64,000 nt of DNA, taken from NCBI GenBank assembly GCA_030544215.1, contig JARZZO010000011.1, positions 7,116,001-7,180,000 of the forward strand, given 5' to 3'. Position 1 is the first letter of the stretch. Each line of letters opens with the position of its first letter. Of the stretch, positions 49,601 to 61,600 are shown in pieces. The position numbers and the translations under genes are program-made. The stretch comes from Zantedeschia hybrid cultivar (lineage: Eukaryota; Streptophyta; Magnoliopsida; Alismatales; Araceae). The notes under the pieces were generated by a model, which made no database searches, had not been told where the DNA came from, and was given only the letters and a program-made list of their open reading frames with translations.

Positions 49601-52600
49601 TTTATTAAGTTTTAAATGCAACCAAATTTCAATTTAGTAGTTAAATTGTAAGAGAAGTAAGATTAAAGGTGCTATCTATAAATTGTGGTTGGTCACTAAT
49701 TTAGAACACTATGTTAGGTTATTTCAAGAAATGTTCATTCTAGTTGTGTAACAATTGCAAATTTACCGTCAATGTCTCCGTTCCTTTTCCTTCTTTTTCA
49801 AAGGAAGGTAGAATGTACCTCTAGCTTTATTAACATAAATGGGGAAGATAAAATTGGATGGAAGAGGAAAGATTTCTCTACCACAAAACTACAAACTACA
49901 TGAACTACAAAATAGAAACACAAAAAAAGACTACAAGAAAACATACATAATACTTAAAATAAAATCTGAGGAGATACTCCATTCCTCTTTCTTTTGTCAA
50001 GTGAAAATTCTAAACTATTGAAACAAGAGGTGAAAAAAAATGGAAACATCTGAGGTTCATCAGGAAATGGTTCTTTTCAATAAAATGGTGATTTTGAAAG
50101 ATGATTAACTGCTCCTTTGCCTTTATGATGTGGTAATGAGATGGTTATTTTAAACAGCAAATCAGGGCATTTTTTATTGATAAATTTATCTCTAAACATC
50201 ATTCAGATACAGTGTTGGAAAAAGAAAACAACCTTCTCTTAAGAATATCTAATTTTAGTTTTTTATGACAATTTAGGAAACATCAAAGTGGCTGGTGTTA
50301 TTTTAATATTATATATGAATTCCTTGTAGTTAAATTGCATTAATGAAGTGATTAGAGCCTCATGGGTGAAGCCGCAAGATACGTGCATCCCCATAACAGT
50401 CTCTCCACAAGACAAGCCATTAACGGACTCCATTTAGATGTTTGTAAACCTTCAGAAAACTCATGAGAAAACTCTGACCTTGTTAAAATATTTTTCCAAT
50501 TGTGATTTTCAAAAACTGATATGAATTATTACAATAAATAAAAAATTATTCTGAAATAAAAAATTATAAATAAAACCAAATTTATGCATGGCTTTATTTA
50601 TAAATACTGAATGTCACATGGATTTGTAATTCTTGGAGCTATGTTTATATTTCATTTGTTTGTTTTAGAGAAATCATATATGTTATAGTAATCTTATTGA
50701 TATGTATATGAATATGCTTTCAGATCATTGTGGGATGATCTACTGTCTTTCCAAAGTCAGGCCGGAAGGCCTTGGTGTCTTGCTGGAGTCTTCAATGCCA
50801 TTACCTTGCCGGTTAGAGAGGAGTGGCACTGTGGCTAGCATAGGGGAGATGAAAGATTTCAAAGACTTCATTCATGATGCTGCTTTGGTGGATGTTCCTA
50901 CTCCCATTGTATCCTTCACTTGCTCTAACCTCAGGGAGAACCCTTTTCTCTCCAGATTAGATCGGTTCTTGGTGTATGTTTACTGGGAGTATCATTTCCC
51001 TCATTTGCAGGCTAAGTGCTTGACTAGGATGGTCTCAAACCACAAGCCCATTCTCCTTAGGTTATGCTTGCCTACAGTCAGCCAAGGTTCAGGTTGGAAA
51101 AGTGTTTGCTTAGGGAAGAGGGCTTTATGGACCTAGTTAGGAAGGTGTAGAATGAGGCTTAGTAGGGAGCCAATCCCATAGCCAGGTCATTTGCAAGTTG
51201 AAGACCCTGGCTGATGAGCTATCTTTGTGGGAGTTGGGAAACCTTTGCCTAGGAAGATGGCCAAGGCTTTCTATCTTGGAACATCTTGATGCGTTAGATG
51301 CTTTAGAAGAAGCTGGCCTCCTTGATGTTGTAGATACGGAATGAAGAGATACTCCTAGGGCTAGCTTTGATGAAATCCTTCTCAAGGAAGAAATCTTCTT
51401 GAAGTAGAGGGCTAGAAGAAATGGATTAAAGAAGGGGACCACAACACTGCCTACTTTCAGCGGTTGGCCTCATGTAGAAGAAGATTGAACCATATGAGAA
51501 GGCTATAGAGGGAACAAAGTTTTCACATATAGAGCACTACCCAGTAAGGGGCCTACATAGATCATTTACGACATATAGAGGGTTTGGATGCTGTTAAGGA
51601 AGAGGGAACTTCTTATGAAGGAAGAGATAAATTGGCAATAAAGGTCGAGGACGCGGTGGATCAAGGAAGGGGATAAAAAGACGACGTACTTCAAGAAGGT
51701 GGCCTCTGGAAGAAGAAGACTGAATGCTCTGCAACATATTAAAGTTGGGGACACAACCCTGATGGCTCAACAAGATATCCTGCAGCATGCCAGAGCTTTC
51801 TATTGTAACCTGTTTATAGAAGAAGACTATCAGAGACCTCCTAGAGGGGCTCCTCCTGATGTTGTCTCGGGAGGAGACGGAGGATATTTCCAAACCATTC
51901 ACTGAGGAGGTAAAAGTGGCAGCCGATTCTGTTGGGGGGAATAAAGCTCCAGGCCTAATGGATTCTCTATGTGTTTCTTTCACCACTGCTGGGATATTGT
52001 TGAGGAGGACACTATGCAGACTATTAAGGAACTCTGGAAAGGAAGAGCTCACCTGAGGGGCATGAATAAGACCTTTTCTTGTGTTTGTCCCTTAAAAGGT
52101 AGGGCTGAGAAGTTTGAAGACTTTAGACCATTATTGTAAAGGCACCCGAGCGGCACCTAGGCGCCAAGGTGGGAATTCCATCCGCTAGGCGTGAGCCACC
52201 TTTCCATGGGCCCAAAAGGCGCTGCCCAGGTGCCTAAGGCGCTCATAATATACCTGATGACCTATTTTGAGGTTCTCACTCTCTCATTGTATATTTCATC
52301 CAATTAGCATTATTTTATTATGAAACTTCATTTTTTGTTGGTGATAATATTGTTTATTATGTGTTTTTCATTATGGCATCATATATGTTGTTGTAAGCAT
52401 TGTGTTGCAGATTGTGGAAGAATAAGTTGACAAACATCTGGCTTAGTTTTTTTTTTTTGTTATGAAATATCATTTTTTATAATCATTTTTCAATCACATT
52501 TAATTTTGATACTTCAATCCAATAGACTACCTATTAGTTTTCATATTAATGTCATATTAGTGTTATTATCTTGTATTTTTTATATTAATGCCATATTAAT

Positions 52601-55600
52601 GTATTAAATATATATTATCAACTAGGCACCTAGGTGAGCGCCTAAGTGCTTAAGCGCTCGGGGATCCCAAGTATGCCTTGGGTTGCCTTACCGCCTTGAC
52701 AGCTATGCTTTAGACCCATCAATCTACTCAACGGGGTCTATAAGATCATCACCAGAATGTTGGCCATTAGGTTGGAGAAGGTGGGAGACAGATTAGTTGG
52801 AGTACACTAAGGAGCTTTTGTGAAAGGGAGACACATTCAAGACAATTTTTTGGAGGCACAAGAGTGCCCTCATGCCTTGAATATCCAAAGAAACAAAGGG
52901 TTCGTTCTTAAGATTGATTTTCACAAAGCATTTGATAGAGTCAACTGGAGCTACCTCTTATACATCCTCTCTTTCATGGGATTTAGAGATAAATGGGTGA
53001 GATGGATTCCAACATGTATCTCGTCAGTTGCTTTTGCAATCTTGGTTAATAGTGAGCCTTCCCCTTTGTTCCATAGTGGACGCAGTCTCAAGCAAGGTGA
53101 CCCTGTGTCACCCCTTCTTTTGTCTCGGTGGCCCACATTCTGAGCTCCCTCTACTGAGAGTTGAGGATCTTGGTATCATATCAGGCTTCAGGGGTGCATA
53201 CCTTAGGCAGGCAGATCTCTCATTGCAGTATACAGATGATACCGTCCTATTTGTTTTTTCATCTCTTCCACAGTTGTGCATGATTAGGCAAATGCTTCAG
53301 ATTCTGGAGGATGTCAGGGGCTTGATGGTTGATTTTTAAGAAGAGCCTTATGGTAGACATTAATGTGGATCCACTACTCTCTTTCTAGGGTGGCCTCATT
53401 GATGGGGTGTCAAGTTGGCCAGTTCCCCATCTCTGATCTTGGTCTCCTTTTAGCTCCCACTGGGATTCAGTGTTCTGATTGGCACAGGATCATCCACATA
53501 TTTGAAGCCAAGCTTGCAGGTTGGAAAGGCAAGCTCGTCTTATAGAGGCAGATTCATGATTTATTAATCAGTGTTGGATAGTCTTCCTACTTACTATCTC
53601 TCTCTCTTTCGGATACCCAGTTCTGTGATCAAGAAACTTGATGCTATTGGGTGCAGATTCTTTTGGGATGGCTCTCGAGAGAAGAATCGAGGATAGCATG
53701 ATATCTGGTGGTCCTAGTTGTGTATGGATAAGGAAAAGGGAGGTCTTTGTATCAAAGACATCAAAACTTCAACTTGTCCCTTTTGGGCAAATGGTATGGC
53801 AGTTGGGTTCTCCGGGTAAATCCTTTTTGGGTGGAAATGATAATGCACAAGTACTACAGGCAGGGGAGAGTTTGGGACCTGTCCCCTTCCAACTGGCATG
53901 GTATTTTCCTGTGGAAGGGTACTATGCAAGAGTTGGATATGGTTTCTGTAGAACCCAACATGTACTAGGTGATAAACAAAGATGGTTGTTTTAGAAGGAC
54001 AAATGGTGTAAAAAGGTCCCTCTCGGAGAGAGATTCCCCCCACATATATAGGATTTCTAGCTCCCTTGTGACCTTGGTGTCTGACGTGTAGGATCCAGGA
54101 GGATGGGGTCCTACTTTTCGTAGTAACCTGTCCAAGGAAGAGCTTCATAAGCTGGTTGATCTTCTCTTTCTACTCCAAGACTTCTTTATTGATTCAACTA
54201 TTTAGGACTCGCAGAAATGGAGATGGGATGCATCTTCCTCATACTCTGTGAAGTCTGCATACAGGCAGATCCATGATTAGGGGATTTGTTTCCCATTCTC
54301 CAAGGAGATTTGGAGTACCAAAAGTCAAGGTGACGGTGTTGATGTGGAGAATCATTCGTAGCAGGTTCCCTACTTGTGACAAGCTGGCTGTTGTCATCCA
54401 AGAAAAAAATGCTACTTTTTTTTTTTGAAGGTGACATGAAAGTCACTGATTCATTTATGAAAAAGAAGAGAATAATACAAGAGAAACCCATAGCCCATTA
54501 CAACTTATATAGGGTAAAACCCCCAAGCAAGTCTAATTCCACCTAAAGACAAAAGTTCAGGTTTTCTGTTTTATCAAGAGGATAAAACAGAATTACATTA
54601 ACCTCAGAAAAACATGCTTCTCCACAAGCTGCCCTTCTGCAGAATAACAGAACTTTCTTCATTCAGAATTCCAGCAGCTCTTCCCCACTCCTCCACCCAT
54701 GTAAAAGTACTCTTCAGTAAATCATTAGCCCTGCAAAATTGATCACTAAACTTTCTCCTATTTCGCTCACACCAAATGGTCCATAGCAGAGCTGGACAGA
54801 TGCTGAACCACAGTTGCTTCTGTCCCGGATAAGGACAGACCTTAGACCACCAACTTAAGAGATCCAAAACAGATGGTTGATCCACCCAATTGATTCCAAA
54901 AATTCTGCATAAAATCTTCCAGTGAATTATTATAATACCACAGTCCAAAAACAGATGGTTTTTATTTTCCTCATAGATTGCACAAAAAAGACTTGAAGAT
55001 CTCCCCGGAAGAAGGAATTTCTTCGCTCTCTTACCCGTGAGTATTCTGGACCAGGCAACCTTCCATAAAAACACCTTAATCTTGTTGAGGGTATGATTAG
55101 ACCAAACCAAATTCTTCCACCAAACCCTACTACCACCATCATTTAAAAGTTGAACTGCAGATTTAACCGAGAACTGCCCATTGGTATTCCATCTCCAATT
55201 TCTCTTGTCTTGATTCTCAGCACAAATCCTAACTCTGCTGGTTAGAGTACTCAGCTTCAAAAATTCCTCTATTTCTGCTTCAGTAAGATCCCTTCTCAGT
55301 TGCAGATTAATATGGTTATCCGACAAAACATCCGCAACCGAAGCCCCCTGGTTTTGAGTAATATTGAATAGGTTACTGAAATGAGAGGAGAGAACCAGTC
55401 TGGAGCACCATAAATCTTTCCAAAATAGAATATCAGCCCCATTACCAACTTGGATCTCACAAGAGATGGCCATGAAATCAGCATTCTTGACTATATTCCT
55501 CCTAATGGGGGACAAATTATAAGTAGTAGAAGGATATAGAGTCCATTTGTTGTCAGCATGGTAATATAAATCCTTGACAATGCATGCCCAAATAGCTTCC

Positions 55601-58600
55601 GGATTCTCCCCCCTTCTCCACAGCCACTTCATAAGTAGAGCTTTATTAAAAGTTGCTACCCCGCAGAGGCCGATACCACCTTGATCCTTTGACTTACACA
55701 CATTCTTCCATTTGATCAGTTGAATACCTCTCTTCAGCCTTTTCCCTCTTGACCAGAAAAATGCACTTCTAGCTGATTCAATGATTTTCTCCACAATCTT
55801 AGGAATCTTGAATATGGATGCATGATAGGTGGCCAATGACGAGAGAACTGATTTGGACAAAATCATTCTCCCTCCACCTGAAAGGAAACTGCCTTTTCAT
55901 CCTTCCAACCTAACTTCAAATTTCTTGATTAAACCATCCCAATCCCGTATCCTGATCACCCCATCCGATAGGGGCAAACCAAGATATTTTATAGGGAAAG
56001 AATTAATTCTGCAATCAAGGACATTGGCTATTTCCTGAAATCTGTCCAGTGGCACATTTACCCCACAACTTCTGATTTATCATAATTAATCCTCAGCCCA
56101 GTAATGACAAGACCTTAAAGCGTCTTCTCCTTGGCTCCCCCTTGACTGACGGAGTGTGGAAGCCGGCGCTCGACAAAATTAAATGTGTGCACCCCCTTCC
56201 TATTTATATTGAGGATCTCTTTAGGGGATGGAAGAGGGAGTGGAAGGATAAGGACGATCGCAGGGTGTGGTGGATGCAACTCTATAATCCATATGGGGTG
56301 AACACAACTCTATAATCCATATGGGGTGAACACAATTCTAGGATCTTCGGGAAGGAGTCTCAAGTCCTTGGAGAGTCTTGTATCTTTCATTTGTGTATGA
56401 GTTTTTGATTGGGGCAAGCTTTTGTATTGTGCTCGGCGCCACTCTTCTTCTCTTTTGGCAGCCTTGGAGAGTTAGTTGTTGTCACACTTTCTTGGTGTCT
56501 TTTGTATAGGTTCTTTTGAAAGCTCTACACGACTATACTTGTACATCTCCTTTTTCTCTTATTAATATATTTTTGTGGTAGTCTCCACTTAAAAAAAGCA
56601 TATTCTACTCAGATCAGGTAACATGCTTAGGATTTCTACTCCAGGCTTTTTTCCGAGGACATCTGGACATCTTTCCTTTGCAGATGATCTTCTCCCTTCT
56701 CTTTCACGAGGAGAGGGAGGTTATTTCATCTCCCATAATGGAAGAAGAGATTAGGAAGGCTGTTTTTGCTATAGATGGAGACAAACCCTCAAGTCCAAAT
56801 GGCTTCTAAGTGTTGTTTTTCCAACGTTGTTGGGATATTGTCAAGTGTGACATCCTTAAGGCTTGTTGAAATTTCAGGAGGGGAGAGCCCACCTTAGGGG
56901 CATCAACAAGACCTTTCTGGTTTTGATTCTTAAGAATGGAGGAGATGACTACTTGAGGGATTACAAACATATCAGTTTGTTGAATAGTATTTACGAGATT
57001 CTTCCTAGGGTGTTGGCTTCCATACTAAAGGTGGTGATTGATAGATTGATTAAATGTTACCAAGGGGCTTTCATCAAAGGGAGGCATATTTAGGAGAACT
57101 TTTTGGTAGCTTATGAATGTCTGCATTCCATGAAGCTGCACCATATAAAGGGCTTTGTTTTGAAGTTGGACTTTGAGAAAACCTATGATAGAGTCAGTTA
57201 GGAGTGCCTCTTCCTAGTTCTGAGGAAGATGGGGTTTAGAGACAGATGGACTTTGTGGATCAGGGATTGTATGTCTTCGGCCTCTTTTGTTGTGCTTGTC
57301 AACAGTTAACCTATCCATTCTTTCATAGTAGAAGTCTCCGTTAAGGAGATCTGATGTCACCTTTACGCTTCATCCTTGTAGCTCATATTTTGAGTAGAAT
57401 GTGGGATAGGGCAGTGGCAGGTTGGCAGCAGGGTTGATCAAAGATTTCCAAGTGTCTCAGTAAGGCATTAACATTTCTCACCTTCAAAACAGAAAGGCAT
57501 TAACATTTCTCACATCTTGGCTACAACTGTCAGGTGGACTCTTATTTAGGCAAAAGCTGCTGGGCTCCTCTTCAACATGGAAGATTCTTCATTGCTCCTT
57601 GCTGTTTTGAAGTTCAAGAAGCTTTTCTTGTAATTGTTTTCATTTTTTTCCTCTGGATAATTCCTGCTGTTTGATTTGAGTTTGTGATGGACTTCAGTCA
57701 ATGGAGATTGTTTGACTTCGGTCAATATGTAACCATGTAACCTTTCTTTTTATCAATGAAATGTGACCTTTCGTCACCTTCCAAAAAAAAAAAATTTATG
57801 TTGAACAATCTTGTTCTTCTCGAAGGAGGAGCGCTTTTTGTAGCAAGATTCATGCTAGAGCTTTTAGAAGAAATGGCAAGGCTGAAGGTTAACTTCCATA
57901 AGAGCCAACTTATTGGTACTAATATGGGAGACAGAGGTATGGAGGGCCACTAGAATTATGGATTGTCAAAGAGGTTCTTTTTACCATCTCCTATCTAGGG
58001 ATACCTCTTACTCCCAAACCTCCTAGGTGCAAGGATTGGACCAACATTGTGCATAGCAAAACATCCGCTGATTTAACTTGGCCCTTCTCACAAAGTGGTT
58101 GTGGAAACTTGTCACTGCTGACTCTGGATTACGGTGGGAAGTCATCACTCACAAATACTATGTGTAGGAGAGAGTTTGGAATGTGTCCCTTCCTACCATC
58201 TACAATGTCTCTCCAGTGTGGAAGAACATCCTTCTTTGCTCTGATATTCTCTTTGTGAGTTCCCAAATCAATGTTGGTGATGGAGCATGAGTCTCTTTTG
58301 GTGTGATTCTTGGTGCAGCCACTGACCGTTTAAAGCTCAGTTCCTGAGATTATTTGCTATTGGTTGCAACCCATTAGCTACAGTCAATCAATGTTTTGAG
58401 ACGGACGTTCGACAACCTTGCTGGAGGCCTCCCTTTGGAAGACATCTTAGAGATAAGCAGTTGGATGATCTCCTTGTTTTACTCAATCTATTGCATGATT
58501 ACCAAATAGCCTCGGGGTCTCAGGGTCATTGGCTTAGGAGTTGGGATGCACAAGGGCACTTCTTTGTTAGGTATGCTTATAGCAAATTCGCTGATGAAAG

Positions 58601-61600
58601 GACCTGGTTCCCCTTCTATTTGGTGGTCTGGAAAGCTAAAAGAGCTCCCAAGGTACAAATCCTATTATGGAGGACCTCCATCGATAGACTTACGACTTGT
58701 GATAGGTTGGGTTGCTTCATGCCTGACCTACCTGCCCAGTGTGCTCTCTGTGATACGGAGGAGGAATCGAGGCCTCACTTTCACTTCCGAGCTCTGGTTT
58801 CTGTTGGGTCAGAAGCTGCGGTTGGAGGTCAGCTCCTGGGGTTATATTGATCATCTTCTCCTCTCTTGGGATAGATCTCGGGCCCATAAGGGTGACCGGA
58901 TCAAGGAATTCCGGATCAGATCGGGTCCCTAAATCAGGACCCGCCGATCCCAATCCGAATCGGGATCGGATCGGCCGGAATCGGCCTGGATCGGCCAGAA
59001 TCGGCCAGGATCGGCTGATCGGGACCTGTCGATCCCGATCCGAATCGGCCGGTTCTGCATTCCATGGACCGGATAGTTTGGTGCCTAATCCTACATGCCA
59101 CCGTTTGGGGGCACTCTGGATGGAGCGCAACAATAGGGTCTTCAATAGAGAGGTTCACTCCACCAACCATGTGTTTCTATTTATTGCTTCTAAAGTTAGG
59201 AAGTGAGCGAGAGTTGGTTGTCATGTCGATCATTGTAACTCTTCTCTCTTTGGTCTTCTGGGAGGAAGTTGAGGGGGCTGGGCACTGGCTTTATGTTGTT
59301 GTATAGGAAGATTTTTCTTCTTGTATCTTCCTCTTTTGTAACTCTCTTTCTTGTTTATAATACATGTGGTACCAACCACTTTCAAAAAATGAATATGCTT
59401 TCAGATAGTAGTCATTGGATACGATTATTCTAGTCAATTCCATAGCATGTAGATGCATATCACATTTTTACTCCTATTTGCAGGGAGAGGTGATGGGTTA
59501 AAGGCAACATCAATTAATATCTTAATGGTTGGCACTCCAACTGGCTCAAATCAAATAGATGTGAGAGCCAATTAAAAAAGGTTCACCAAGCTCCTTCACA
59601 TAACAACTGTGGAGGGTCGTAGTTGTATGTATCACAATCTATATAATTTGTAGCTCATGGCAAGGATGGCAGTACCGGTACCGGTACCGGTATCGGTGGG
59701 TACTGGTACCGGTACGTACCGGTCCGGTACCGGCCGGTACCCAGGGTACCGGTGCCGGCCGATACCGGTACGTACCGGTATCGGCCGGTACTGCCAACCA
59801 TGGCTCATGGTCATCTGTTTCACAATCTATACAATTAGTAGCTTCAAATTACTGCATGCACATCACCTCACAATGGATAAGAGTTCCATGAAAACATCTT
59901 TGAATAAAATGTGGGAACTAGAAACTGACAAAAGGCCATGTTGCACTGAGGCCTAAGTTCCTACCTTTTTTGTTAGGTGATCAAGTCCATGTTGCACTGA
60001 GATTAAAAATAAATAAATTACATGTGCCCTAAATGCAATCGGGTGGAATTAGCTCTAGTAAGCATGGTACCAAAAATGGGCTGAACTGGAGTGGAACTGT
60101 CCAGAACCAGCCCAGTTCGAAATGGCCAGAACCAGCCTAAACTGGCCTTGTTCCTCAAGGCGGTTTTTTAATACCTTGCTACTAAAGTAACAACGACAGC
60201 TACTCTGCTCAGCCCCAGAATCCTTTTTGCATGGTCAGTCTTTCTCCACTGACAAAGGGCTCTGAATCTCTGATGGAGAAAATGCGTCTTCATTGCCATC
60301 TAAATGACAAAGAGGACCAGTCAATACTCAAAATGAAACATGAACAAGACTCTGAAGGTCAGCTTCACTGTCAATGTGAGAGAGGTGAGATGAGGAAAGG
60401 AGCATGGGTACTACATACTGCCTGTGAACAAACAACCTTAACAAGCTCATCACACACAAAAACCATGATGATCTTTGATCGGATGAAAGGCTTCACCTGA
60501 CTGATGACTTGACTACACGAGGGTGCCAACCAGGAGGGCAATAAAAAACAACCAGAATTTATGGCCAAAATCGTTTACCATGGGCAATTCCAAATCAAAA
60601 TACCTGATTCCTGTTGAATTGCTTGATTATGGAGGTATGAAAGCACGTGAATAATATCATCTGCGGTAGCAAATTGTCTCGCAACAATATAATTGCTATG
60701 GTATCTCAGGATCTGAAAAAGCTTGTAAAAGGAGGAAAAGAAGAGTTATTTTAAGGATTCAGAAGTTTAAGGTAACAAAACGTGAGGGGATGAATAATTA
60801 TTTTATCTGACATCCGACCTTTTTTAAATCTGTTCATGCTTGGCATTTGGTTTTGTGCCCATCCATTGGGAAATGCTTTGTCAGTCAATGTTTTCTTCAT
60901 GATAGTATTGTGTGTACCATGGGCATCTTACTTCCTAGCATGGTTGGTAGTATCGGCCAATACTGATACGTATCAGTGAGTACCGATACGATACTGGGGG
61001 ATAACCCGATACCAGTTATTTGTATTTTAAAAAAAAAAAACTTCTATTGGCTGGTACTGGGCCAAAATGGGCTGGTACTGGCCGATACGCCCAATGCCGA
61101 TACCGGTACGTATCGGTATCGGCACCCCCCCCCCCCCCACCGATACTGGTACTGATACTGGTACTGCAATCCTTGCTTCCTAGACTGCTTGTTGTGCTTT
61201 CTCTGGATTGTAGAAAATTAGAAATGGTTGCTAATACTGTTCTTGTGGTGGCTGCTGACTTCAAACTGGAGTCCCCTGTGGTTTATCTAAACTTGCAAGC
61301 ATTTTTATATATGAGATTGTTTTGTTCTTCTTTCCTTTTCTGGGAAAAGCTGTGACCGTTGTAATGCCATATGTTAGATGTTAGTTGTTTTCATTTGGTC
61401 TGGTTTTGGTGGTTAGAGGGGAAAAAAAAGAAAAAGAAAAAAAGTATGTGTGTGCACTTGATTTGAGGGATGTGGAGGCATTGCTACTGTATCATGTTTT
61501 GTGATGCTTTCATCTCCTAACGAATGTGAATACATATTCTTGACTTCGTGTTAAGTCTCAAGACAATTGTATGTGCAGCTCAACTCTTTATCCTGTTAAT

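Larger units (their letters stand above)
51546..56597 (+). mobile_element. Inner LINE (sense), interrupted by a MULE and an antisense LINE
   Basis: Linker WIKEGDKKTTYFKKVASGRR, then reverse transcriptase in pieces: EKFEDFRP/INLLNGVYKI (split by the MULE), KIDFHKAFDRVNW, LKQGDPVSPLLL, LQYTDDTVLF (the YxDD catalytic motif). A zinc-knuckle/C-terminal part resumes at 56104 and the element ends CTCCACTTAAAAAAA. Many stops and frameshifts. The start is approximate. Confidence 0.7.
50726..59388 (+). mobile_element. Nested LINE complex bounded by an 18-bp target duplication
   Basis: Flanks atgaatatgctttcagat are identical at 50708-50725 and 59389-59406. The outer LINE is 5'-truncated within the endonuclease domain (LSFQSQAGRPWCLAGVFNAI) and ends TGGTACCAACCACTTTCAAAA. 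Inside are a second LINE, a Mutator-like element, an antisense LINE, a LINE tail piece and a hAT MITE. Confidence 0.85.
56603..59388 (+). pseudogene. Outer LINE, 3' part: reverse transcriptase to tail
   Basis: RAHLRGINKTFLVLILKNGG, QGAFIKGRHI, FVLKLDFEKTYDRVS are reverse-transcriptase motifs, with a zinc-knuckle part at about 58460-58850 (CALCDTEEESRPHFHF). Stops and frameshifts throughout. It carries a LINE tail insert at 57516-57795 and a hAT MITE at 58902-59066. Confidence 0.78.

Noticed and set aside
54400..56115. A target duplication for the antisense LINE
   Set aside because: Sequence before the T-run (AAAAATGCTAC) and after the 5' end (AATGACAAGACC) do not match well enough.
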